Shown piece by piece: positions 58,110-64,000 of a stretch of DNA of 64,000 bases. The stretch's first letter is position 1, and each line of letters opens with the position of its first letter. Origin of the DNA: HTCC5015 sp051747425. GTDB taxonomy: Bacteria > Pseudomonadota > Gammaproteobacteria > HTCC5015. Where the stretch lies: NCBI GenBank assembly GCA_051747425.1, contig JBNJGD010000001.1, positions 1-64,000 of the forward strand, written 5' to 3'. Made by a program: the position numbers and the translations under genes. Under the pieces are notes generated by a model. It ran no database searches. It was not told where the DNA came from and saw only the letters and a list, made by a program, of their open reading frames with translations.

Positions 58110-58667
58110 CTATACCTCCATCAACTCCTTTTCCTTGGCGGCCAAAAGCTCGTCGATCTGGGCAACATACTTGTCGGTAAGCTTTTGGATCACTTCCTCG
58201 GCCTGACGCTGTTCGTCCTCGGAGATTTCCTTGTCCTTGAGTAAATCCTTGAAATCGCTGTTGGCATCGCGACGAATATTGCGAATCGCGACCTTGCCGC
58301 CCTCGCCCTCGTTGCGAACCAGGCGAACGAATTCGTGGCGACGCTCCTCGGTCAGCGGCGGCAGGGGAATGCGCATGACCGAACCCGCCGTATTGGGGTT
58401 GAGCCCCAAATCGGACTCCATGATGGCCTTTTCCACTACCTGAATCATGGACTTCTCCCAGGGCGTTACCGCCAGGGTCCGGGCATCTTCCACGGTGATA
58501 TTGGCCACCTGCTTGAGCGGGGTCATGGAGCCGTAATAATCCACCTGAATGTGTTCGAGCAAGCTGGGGTGGGCCCGGCCAGTGCGAACACGGGCCAGAT
58601 CACTTCGCAGCGACTCTACGGATTTACCCATTCTTACTTCGGCGTCTTTGGTAATTTCGTCAATCAT
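58110..58667 (-). CDS. frr: Ribosome recycling factor Frr
   Basis: RRF splits post-termination ribosomes with EF-G. The 185-residue protein is the standard length and shows the family blocks VESLRSDLARVRTGRAHPSL (residues 18-37), VDYYGSMTPLKQVANITVED (about 43-62), NPNTAGSVMRIPLPPLTEER and RDANSDFKDLLKDKEISEDE. It lies 4 bp after pyrH and before uppS, as in E. coli. Confidence 0.97.
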   Translation of the reverse strand: MIDEITKDAEVRMGKSVESLRSDLARVRTGRAHPSLLEHIQVDYYGSMTPLKQVANITVEDARTLAVTPWEKSMIQVVEKAIMESDLGLNPNTAGSVMRIPLPPLTEERRHEFVRLVRNEGEGGKVAIRNIRRDANSDFKDLLKDKEISEDEQRQAEEVIQKLTDKYVAQIDELLAAKEKELMEV

Positions 58668-58671
58668 TGCT

Positions 58672-59400
58672 TCAATCTCTCGTCACGCTGGTACCCACGG
58701 CATCGTCACCCATGACAATGCGTTTCAGGTCGCCAGGCCGGTTCATGTTGAAAACTTTGAGCGGCATGTTGTAGTCACGGCACATCACCAGTGCGGTGGC
58801 ATCCATCACTCCCAACTTGGACTCGAGAGCCAGATCAAAGGTCAGGCTCTCATAGCGGACGGCCTCGGGATTGCTGGCCGGGTCGTCATCGTACACCCCA
58901 TCCACCTTGGTCGCCTTGAACATGGCGTCAGCGCCCACTTCAACGGCGCGCAGACTGGCCGCCGAATCGGTGGTAAAGAACGGATTGCCGGTTCCAGCGG
59001 CAAACAGGACGATGCGGCCCTTCTCGAGGTGGCGCACGGCGCGTCGGCGAATGTAATCCTCGCACACTTCGTGAATTTTGATCGCCGACATCACCCGGCA
59101 AAAAGCGCCAATCTGCTCCAGGGCGTCCTGAAACGCCAAAGCATTAATCACCGTCGCCAGCATGCCCATATGGTCCCCGGCCACCCGATCCATACCGGCC
59201 TCGGCAAGACCCGCGCCGCGGAAAATATTGCCGCCGCCAACCACCACTGCGACCTCGACACCAAGATCCGATAACTCCTTGATTTCAAGGGCCATTCGTT
59301 TAATTACGACGGGGTCAATGCCGTAGGAACACTCTCCCATGAGTGCCTCGCCGCTCAACTTGAGCATGATCCTTTTGTAAGGCGGTTTCACATTCGACAT
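58672..59400 (-). CDS. pyrH: Uridylate kinase PyrH
   Basis: PyrH phosphorylates UMP. The 242-residue protein starts MSNVKPPYKRIMLKLSGEAL with a ribosome site CCGGGAGTG upstream; the frame is open to 59529 but the extension is non-homologous and spans the tsf terminator. Motifs: KLSGEALMG (residues 14-22), VVVGGGNIFRGAGLA (about 58-72), the UMP-site region AGTGNPFFTTDSAASLRAVE (about 138-157) and ATKVDGVYDDDPASNP. It is the third gene of the conserved rpsB-tsf-pyrH-frr set, separated from tsf by a terminator. Confidence 0.96.
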   Translation of the reverse strand: MSNVKPPYKRIMLKLSGEALMGECSYGIDPVVIKRMALEIKELSDLGVEVAVVVGGGNIFRGAGLAEAGMDRVAGDHMGMLATVINALAFQDALEQIGAFCRVMSAIKIHEVCEDYIRRRAVRHLEKGRIVLFAAGTGNPFFTTDSAASLRAVEVGADAMFKATKVDGVYDDDPASNPEAVRYESLTFDLALESKLGVMDATALVMCRDYNMPLKVFNMNRPGDLKRIVMGDDAVGTSVTRD

Positions 59401-59492
59401 GAGCACTCCCGGAAGAAAATTTGCGCGATTATAGCGCCCACAGAGGGGCGGATAAAGCCTGTCCGGGCAATTTGCCCCCCGGATGCGGGCAT

Positions 59493-59516
59493 AAAAAAGG
59501 GGTGCCGAAGCACCCC
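59493..59516 (-). terminator. Rho-independent terminator after tsf
   Basis: On the minus strand GGGGTGC, loop TTCG, GCACCCC (59499-59516), followed by TTTTTT (complement of 59493-59498). It lies 20 bp after the tsf stop and should separate rpsB-tsf from pyrH-frr. Confidence 0.9.
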
Positions 59517-59535
59517 TCTTTGCCGGCAAACGGGA

Positions 59536-60411
59536 TCAAGCCCCTTTTGCCTGAGCCATCACTTCTTCAGCGAAGTTGGACTCTTCCTTTTCGATACCTT
59601 CACCCACTTCCAGGCGGACAAAGTGGGTTACCTCGGCGCCGGCTGCCTTAAGCAGCTTGGCGATAGTCTGGTCCGGGTCCTTGACGAAGGGCTGACCCAC
59701 CAGGGTGATCTCGGCCAGAAACTTGCGCAGGCGCCCCTGGATCATCTTTTCGATGATTTCCTCGGGCTTGCCGGACTGGCGAGCCTGGTCGATCAGAATC
59801 GACTTTTCCTTCTCCAGAACATCGGCGGGAACATCGTTCTCGTCAATCGACAGGGGACGGGAGGCGGCAATGTGCATGGCCAGGTCTTTAGCCAGCGCCT
59901 CGTCGCCACCCTTCAGGGCAACGGCTACGCCGATACGGCCGCCGTGGGAATAGGTGCCGATGGCCGTTTCGGCCTCCAGCGTCTCAAAGCGACGAACCTG
60001 GATGTTTTCGCCAATCCGGGCCACCAGTTCCTGGCGAAACTCTTCCACGCTCTTGCCACCGTCTTCCAGGGGCAGGCTCTTGAGAGCCTCGACATCGGCG
60101 GGCTGATCCGCCAGAACGCGCTTGGCCACGGCCTCACCAAATGCCGGAAAGTCGTCGTTTTTGGCCACAAAGTCGGTTTCGCAGTTAACTTCCACCAGGG
60201 TACAGCGGTTGCCGTCGACGGCCATGTTAATCAGGCCTTCGGCAGCCGTACGGCCGGCCTTCTTCTCGGCCTTGGCCATGCCGTTCTTGCGCATCCATTC
60301 GATGGCTGCCTCGACATCACCATTTGTTTCAGTGAGCGCCTTCTTGCACTCCATCATGCCGGCGCCAGTCTGGTCGCGCAGCTCTTTTACCAATGCAGCG
60401 GTAATTGCCAT
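59536..60411 (-). CDS. tsf: Elongation factor Ts
   Basis: EF-Ts recycles EF-Tu-GDP. The 291-residue protein has the UBA-like N-terminus with LRDQTGAGMMECKKALTETN (residues 11-30), the TDFVAKND signature of the core (about 81-88) and the C-terminal core and coiled coil. It is 69 bp downstream of rpsB, with a hairpin in the gap, and is followed by a strong terminator. Confidence 0.97.
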   Translation of the reverse strand: MAITAALVKELRDQTGAGMMECKKALTETNGDVEAAIEWMRKNGMAKAEKKAGRTAAEGLINMAVDGNRCTLVEVNCETDFVAKNDDFPAFGEAVAKRVLADQPADVEALKSLPLEDGGKSVEEFRQELVARIGENIQVRRFETLEAETAIGTYSHGGRIGVAVALKGGDEALAKDLAMHIAASRPLSIDENDVPADVLEKEKSILIDQARQSGKPEEIIEKMIQGRLRKFLAEITLVGQPFVKDPDQTIAKLLKAAGAEVTHFVRLEVGEGIEKEESNFAEEVMAQAKGA

Positions 60412-60447
60412 GACAATAACCTCTTGAAATTAAACGATTTGAAATGA

Positions 60448-60467
60448 GGCCGACCATCCGGTCGGCC
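60448..60467 (-). promoter_or_regulatory. Hairpin between rpsB and tsf
   Basis: GGCCGACC (60448-60455) and GGTCGGCC (60460-60467) form a perfect 8-bp stem with a 4-nt loop in the rpsB-tsf gap. Downstream on the minus strand the sequence is TCATTTCAAATC, without a long T run, so it may be a partial attenuator or an RNA-stability element that sets the S2:EF-Ts ratio. Confidence 0.5.
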
Positions 60468-60480
60468 CCGCAGGTCTTGC

Positions 60481-61461
60481 TTACTCTTCTTCACCAGCCG
60501 AATCGGCCTTCTTGGCAGCTGTCTTCTTGCTGGCGGCCTTTTTGCTGGCTGTTTTCTTGGTCGCCGCTTTCTTGGTAGCCGCCTTTTTGCTGGCTGCCTT
60601 CTTGGTGGCCGCTTTTTTGGTCGCCGCCTTCTTGCTGGCGGCTTTCTTGGCGGCGGGTGCAGGCTTTTCCTCTTCCGGCTTTTCAGCCTTGGCAGCAGCA
60701 GGCGCAGCCTTGGGTGCAGTCTCACCTTCATCGACTTCGACAAAGTCATCCGACTTGTCAGCCACTTTGGTCATTTGGGCAGACTGACGGCCTTCAATAA
60801 CTGCATCAGCGGCGGCACTGGTGTAGAGCTTGATGGCGCGAATGGCGTCATCGTTACCCGGCACCGGGTAGTCAATGTCGGTCAGGGGGTTATTGGTGTC
60901 TACCACAGCCACTACCGGTATGCCCAGCTTGACGGCCTCGTTAACCGCAATTTTCTCGTAGCCATTGTCGATAATAAACAGGCAATCGGGCAGGCGCTCC
61001 ATGTCCTTGATACCGCCGAGCGTGCGCTGCAGCTTGTCGGCTTCGCGGGCCATCAGCAGCTGCTCTTTCTTGATCAGCTTTTCCGCCGTGCCGTCCTGCA
61101 GCTGTTCCTCAATGTCCTTGAGGCGGCGAATCGACTGCTTAACGGTGTGGAAGTTGGTCAGCATACCGCCGAGCCAGCGCTGGTCGACATAGGGCATGCC
61201 GGCGCGGGCGGCCTCTTCGCGGATGATGTCGCGGGCGGCGCGCTTGGTGCCGACAAACAGAATTTTGCCGTTCTTCGAAGCCATGCTCGAGAGGTAGTTC
61301 ATGGCATCGTTGAAAAGAGGCATCGTCTTTTCAAGGTTGATGATGTGGATCTTGTTGCGCTCACCAAAAATGTACTGGCCCATTTTGGGGTTCCAGAACC
61401 GGGTTTGGTGACCGAAGTGAACGCCAGCTTCAAGCATTTGGCGCATAGTGACTTTAGCCAT
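60481..61461 (-). CDS. rpsB: Ribosomal protein S2 with histone-H1-like C-terminal tail
   Basis: S2 of the small ribosomal subunit. The first 245 or so residues are an ordinary S2: VTMRQMLEAGVHFGHQTRFW (residues 4-23), NPKMGQYIFGERNKIHIINL, FVGTKRAARDIIREEAARAG, VDQRWLGGMLTNFHTVKQSI and VAVVDTNNPLTDIDYPVPGN. The protein continues for about 80 residues beyond the usual end (S2 is normally about 230-250): an acidic/Ala/Pro linker and then ten Lys-Lys-Ala-Ala-type pentads, closing in AGEEE. The extension is in frame, with a single stop at 60481, and matches local base composition, so it is real rather than a frameshift. It lies upstream of tsf and is divergent from map. Confidence 0.97.
   Translation of the reverse strand: MAKVTMRQMLEAGVHFGHQTRFWNPKMGQYIFGERNKIHIINLEKTMPLFNDAMNYLSSMASKNGKILFVGTKRAARDIIREEAARAGMPYVDQRWLGGMLTNFHTVKQSIRRLKDIEEQLQDGTAEKLIKKEQLLMAREADKLQRTLGGIKDMERLPDCLFIIDNGYEKIAVNEAVKLGIPVVAVVDTNNPLTDIDYPVPGNDDAIRAIKLYTSAAADAVIEGRQSAQMTKVADKSDDFVEVDEGETAPKAAPAAAKAEKPEEEKPAPAAKKAASKKAATKKAATKKAASKKAATKKAATKKTASKKAASKKTAAKKADSAGEEE
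60499..60648 (-). repeat. Ten pentad repeats (KKAA[S/T] type) in the S2 tail
   Basis: Codons 272-321 of rpsB encode ten five-residue units of the form KKAAS, KKAAT or close variants (KKTAS, KKTAA, KKADS). The DNA is a degenerate 15-bp repeat. The composition resembles histone H1, AlgP and similar Lys/Ala-rich DNA- or RNA-binding tails. Confidence 0.92.
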
Positions 61462-61577
61462 CTATAGAGCTCCTGTACGGGTTGGGCCTCCATACACCCC
61501 ACTCGAAAACCGCTTTTCAGGCGCGGCACCCATCCGAGTGTGACGGTCGTATGTGTGGACTCAAAATTAATAAAATT

Positions 61578-61596
61578 GCACGGAACAAGCCCGTGC
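61578..61596 (-). promoter_or_regulatory. Candidate rpsB leader hairpin in the rpsB-map gap
   Basis: The 285-bp gap between divergent rpsB and map contains GCACGG (61578-61583) paired with CCGTGC (61591-61596) around a 7-nt loop, about 120 bp before the rpsB start. In E. coli S2 represses its own messenger through a leader structure; whether this hairpin belongs to an equivalent leader is a guess. A TTAAAAT box near 61709 is a possible minus-10 for map. Nothing else is seen in the gap. Confidence 0.3.
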
Positions 61597-61746
61597 GGCG
61601 CGCTTTATACCACAATACCCGCCCAATGGCGAGCTTTTGACATCATCGCACCAAATGCGGGCATGAAAAGCGCCTGCGAATCGCCTTCGCTAGTTGCCGC
61701 GCTTCGCGTTAAAATGCCCGCTTTGTAATGCACCCAGTGGAAAGAT

Positions 61747-62517
61747 ATGGCCGTCACTCTCAAAACCGCCGAAGAATTTGAAAAGATGCGCGTCGCCGGT
61801 CGACTGGCCGCCGAAGTTCTGGAGATGATTGAAGAACACATTGTCCCGGGCGTCACCACCGGCGAACTCGATGAAATCTGCCATCACCACATCACCGAGG
61901 TGCAACAGGCCATCCCGGCGCCGCTCAACTATCACGGCTTTCCCAAATCCATCTGCACATCGATCAACCATGTCGTATGCCACGGCATTCCCGGCGACCG
62001 GGTGCTGAAAAAGGGGGACGCCCTCAACATTGATATCACCGTGATCAAGGACGGCTACCACGGCGACACCAGCAAAATGTTTTTTGTCGGCGAACCCAAA
62101 ATTCAGGCAAAACGACTGTCGGAGGTGGCCCGGGAATGCCTGCTTCAGGCCATTCATATTGTCAAACCGGGCGTCACCCTGGGCGACATTGGCGCTGTGA
62201 TTCAGGAACACGCCGAGAAGCACCGCTATTCCGTGGTTCGGGATTTTTGCGGCCACGGCATTGGCCGCGGCTTTCACGAGGAGCCCCAGGTACTCCACTA
62301 CGGCAAGGCCGGCACAGGCATGCCACTGGAAGCGGGCATGTGCTTTACCATTGAGCCGATGATCAACGCCGGCAAGCCCGGGGTAAAAATCCTCCCCGAC
62401 CAATGGACCGCTGTTACCCGCGACCGCAGCCTTTCGGCCCAGTGGGAACACACCCTGGGCGTTACAGAAAACGGCTATGAAGTGTTCACACGGCGCAACG
62501 AAGAAGGCGACCTCTGA
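61747..62517 (+). CDS. map: Methionine aminopeptidase type I
   Basis: Map removes the initiator methionine. The 256-residue protein has the pita-bread metal site: His near 79 in NHVVCHGIPGDRVLKKGDAL, Asp in LNIDITVIKDGYHGDTSKMF (about 95-114), His in RDFCGHGIGRGFHEEPQVLH (about 165-184), and Glu residues in MCFTIEPMINAG and QWEHTLGVTENGYEVFT. It is divergent from rpsB, the conserved arrangement, and its stop overlaps the glnD start (TGATG). Confidence 0.97.
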   Translation: MAVTLKTAEEFEKMRVAGRLAAEVLEMIEEHIVPGVTTGELDEICHHHITEVQQAIPAPLNYHGFPKSICTSINHVVCHGIPGDRVLKKGDALNIDITVIKDGYHGDTSKMFFVGEPKIQAKRLSEVARECLLQAIHIVKPGVTLGDIGAVIQEHAEKHRYSVVRDFCGHGIGRGFHEEPQVLHYGKAGTGMPLEAGMCFTIEPMINAGKPGVKILPDQWTAVTRDRSLSAQWEHTLGVTENGYEVFTRRNEEGDL

Positions 62518-64000
62518 TGCTGTTGGAGCAGGCCATCCCCTCACCGGCCGCTCTCGAGGCCGCTCTTGGATCGGACCAGTCGATCAAAAACCTCCACGAA
62601 CTGCTGGAGCACGGCAGTAACATTCTCGACGATGCCTTTCGCGCCGGCGCTCCCGTTGAGGAGCTGGTGCACTGTCGGGGCAAAATGGTCGATGCTCTGA
62701 TGGAAGTGCTCTGGCGACACTATTTCGCCGATATCGATCTGCCGATCGCCCTGGTGGCCGTGGGCGGTTACGGGCGCGGCGAGCTGCATCCCCACTCCGA
62801 TGTCGACATCATGCTGCTGATCGGCAGCGAAGACACTCGCCACTACGGTGGTCAAATTGAACAGTTCATTACCCTGCTCTGGGACCTGGGTCTGGACATC
62901 GGTCACAGCGTGCGCTCCCTGACCGATGTGGAGCGCGAAGCCACCCAGGATGTGACGGTACTCACCAATATGATGGAGTCCCGCCGGCTGGCCGGCGACG
63001 CCACGCTCTTCGAACAAATGCAGGACATCGTCGCCCGGGAGTCGCTGTGGCCGATCCAGGACTTCTACCGCGCCAAGCTGAGCGAGCAGGAGAGCCGCTA
63101 CAAGAAGTTCGACAACGACGCCTACAAGCTCGAGCCCAACATCAAGGACGGCCCCGGCGGCCTGCGAGACATCCAGAACATCAACTGGGTGGCCAAGCGC
63201 TTCTACAATGTCAACACGCTCAAAGAGATTACCGAGCTGGGCTTTCTCAGCGAACAGGAGACCGCCCAGCTGCTCGAGGGCCGGGCCCTGCTCTGGCGTA
63301 TTCGCTGGGGCCTGCACAGCCTCGCCGGGCGCGGCGAAAACCGCTTGCGCTTCGACCTCCAGCGCCAGCTGGCCACGCTCTTCGGCTACGAGGATCGTCC
63401 CGAGCAGCCCAATGCGGCGGTTGAGACCTTCATGCAGAGCTACTACCGCACGGTGATCCGCCTCGAGCGCCTCAACGAGATGTTGCTGCAGCTGCTGCGC
63501 GAGGCCATATTCCCGGTGGAAACGCCCACGCTGACGCCCCTCAACGACCGCTTCCACATTCGCAACGGCTACCTGGAAGTGAGCCGCGCCGATGTCTTCA
63601 GCGAGACGCCCTCGGCGCTGCTGGAAGTCTTCGAGCTGATGCAGAAGCACCACGACATCGAGGGCATCGGTGCCCAGACCATTCGCCTGATTCGCGAGCA
63701 CCGCGACGACATCGACGAGGACTTTCGTGCCGATCCGCGCAACCAGGCCCTTTTCCTGCGGTTACTCAAGCAGCCGGTGGGCGTTACCCGCGAATTTCGC
63801 CGTATGAACCGCTACGGCATTCTCGCCCGCTATCTGCCCGAGTTCGGCCACCTGGTGGGCCGGATGCAATTCGACCTGTTCCATGTCTATACGGTGGATC
63901 AACACACCATCGCCGTGCTCGGCTTTGCCCGCATCTTCACCATCGACGAGGGCCGCCGCCGCTTCCCCGCCCAGTGCGAGATCTACGACCGCCTGGAAAA
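62517..64000 (+). CDS. glnD: Bifunctional uridylyltransferase/uridylyl-removing enzyme GlnD (partial, 5' part)
   Basis: GlnD senses glutamine and adds or removes UMP on PII proteins. The first 494 codons lie in the window and the gene runs off its end. The nucleotidyltransferase motif GGYGRGELHPHSDVDIMLLI (about residues 86-105) with the two catalytic Asp residues is clear, as are ESRYKKFDNDAYKLEPNIKD and GPGGLRDIQNINWVAKRFYN (about 200-230) and the start of the HD domain region (FHVYTVDQHTIAVLGFARIF, near 457). The ACT domains expected at the C-terminus are beyond the window. The start overlaps the map stop as TGATG. The order map-glnD is conserved in gammaproteobacteria. Confidence 0.96.
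   Translation, partial: MLLEQAIPSPAALEAALGSDQSIKNLHELLEHGSNILDDAFRAGAPVEELVHCRGKMVDALMEVLWRHYFADIDLPIALVAVGGYGRGELHPHSDVDIMLLIGSEDTRHYGGQIEQFITLLWDLGLDIGHSVRSLTDVEREATQDVTVLTNMMESRRLAGDATLFEQMQDIVARESLWPIQDFYRAKLSEQESRYKKFDNDAYKLEPNIKDGPGGLRDIQNINWVAKRFYNVNTLKEITELGFLSEQETAQLLEGRALLWRIRWGLHSLAGRGENRLRFDLQRQLATLFGYEDRPEQPNAAVETFMQSYYRTVIRLERLNEMLLQLLREAIFPVETPTLTPLNDRFHIRNGYLEVSRADVFSETPSALLEVFELMQKHHDIEGIGAQTIRLIREHRDDIDEDFRADPRNQALFLRLLKQPVGVTREFRRMNRYGILARYLPEFGHLVGRMQFDLFHVYTVDQHTIAVLGFARIFTIDEGRRRFPAQCEIYDRLE

Noticed and set aside
60499..60648. CRISPR-like or minisatellite array
   Set aside because: The 15-bp periodicity is codon-phased, without spacers, and lies wholly in rpsB coding for KKAA(S/T) pentads.
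62541..63701. A 386-codon open frame on the minus strand opposite glnD
   Set aside because: Antisense shadow caused by GC-rich codons; composition is Leu/Val/Gln/Gly-rich with no family motif, and glnD is certain on the other strand.
1..64000. tRNA, rRNA, tmRNA, insertion sequences, prophage, integron
   Set aside because: No cloverleaf, rRNA-like block, transposase, integrase or terminal repeat was found. Gaps between genes are all under 300 bp.

Overview
The window is a 64 kb stretch of a GC-rich gammaproteobacterial chromosome. Nearly every gene is a recognisable housekeeping or signalling gene, and there are no phage, insertion-sequence, integron, CRISPR, tRNA or rRNA genes. Several conserved gammaproteobacterial neighbourhoods are present: mnmA-hflD, nadK-recN-fur-bamE-rnfH-smpB, dnaQ-rnhA-yafS-mltD, sdhCDAB with sdhE and ygfZ, and the long rpsB-tsf-pyrH-frr-uppS-cdsA-dxr-rseP-bamA-skp-lpxD-fabZ-lpxA run next to map and glnD. 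Together with the TonB receptor, the two di-heme lipoproteins and hrcA, this fits a free-living, aerobic, probably marine lineage (Cellvibrionales-like). That placement is inference and not a species call.

Layout. 1-6.1 kb: tRNA thiolation (mnmA), hflD, a DUF445 membrane protein, a CBS protein, the heat-shock repressor hrcA and the isoprenoid enzyme ispG. 6.1-11.9 kb: a minus-strand run of sohB, murB and two tandem di-heme peroxidase-like lipoproteins, with a small DUF4124 protein upstream. 12-21.5 kb: nadK, recN, fur, bamE, rnfH, an NSS-type sodium symporter, smpB, dnaQ, rnhA, a YafS-like methyltransferase and mltD. 21.6-28.6 kb: a signalling block with a cyclic-nucleotide-binding/rhodanese protein, a GAF/HD-GYP protein, a CHASE2 Ser/Thr kinase, a PP2C phosphatase and an FHA protein. 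28.7-36.2 kb: cysM, a three-gene set of TonB receptor, periplasmic binding protein and BarA/GacS-like hybrid kinase, then pdxJ. 36.3-39.6 kb: a CHASE2 adenylate cyclase whose first membrane segment is split off by a short insertion, followed by a class-I-like cyclic nucleotide phosphodiesterase. 39.6-45.9 kb: the succinate dehydrogenase operon flanked by two assembly factors, ygfZ and a porin. 46-61.5 kb: rnhB, a Gfo/Idh/MocA oxidoreductase, lpxB, then the long envelope and translation run on the minus strand. 61.7-64 kb: map and the start of glnD.

Four points stand out. First, a 22-bp insertion at about 36.43 kb forms a perfect 17-bp hairpin and breaks the frame of the CHASE2 cyclase, as a template-switch mutation would. 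Second, ribosomal protein S2 carries a histone-H1-like tail of ten KKAA(S/T)-type pentads. Third, the signalling genes form two kinase or cyclase modules built on the same CHASE2 sensor. Fourth, the lpx cluster appears to have had its gfo-lpxB segment inverted. All functions are read from sequence motifs and gene order. No database search was possible.
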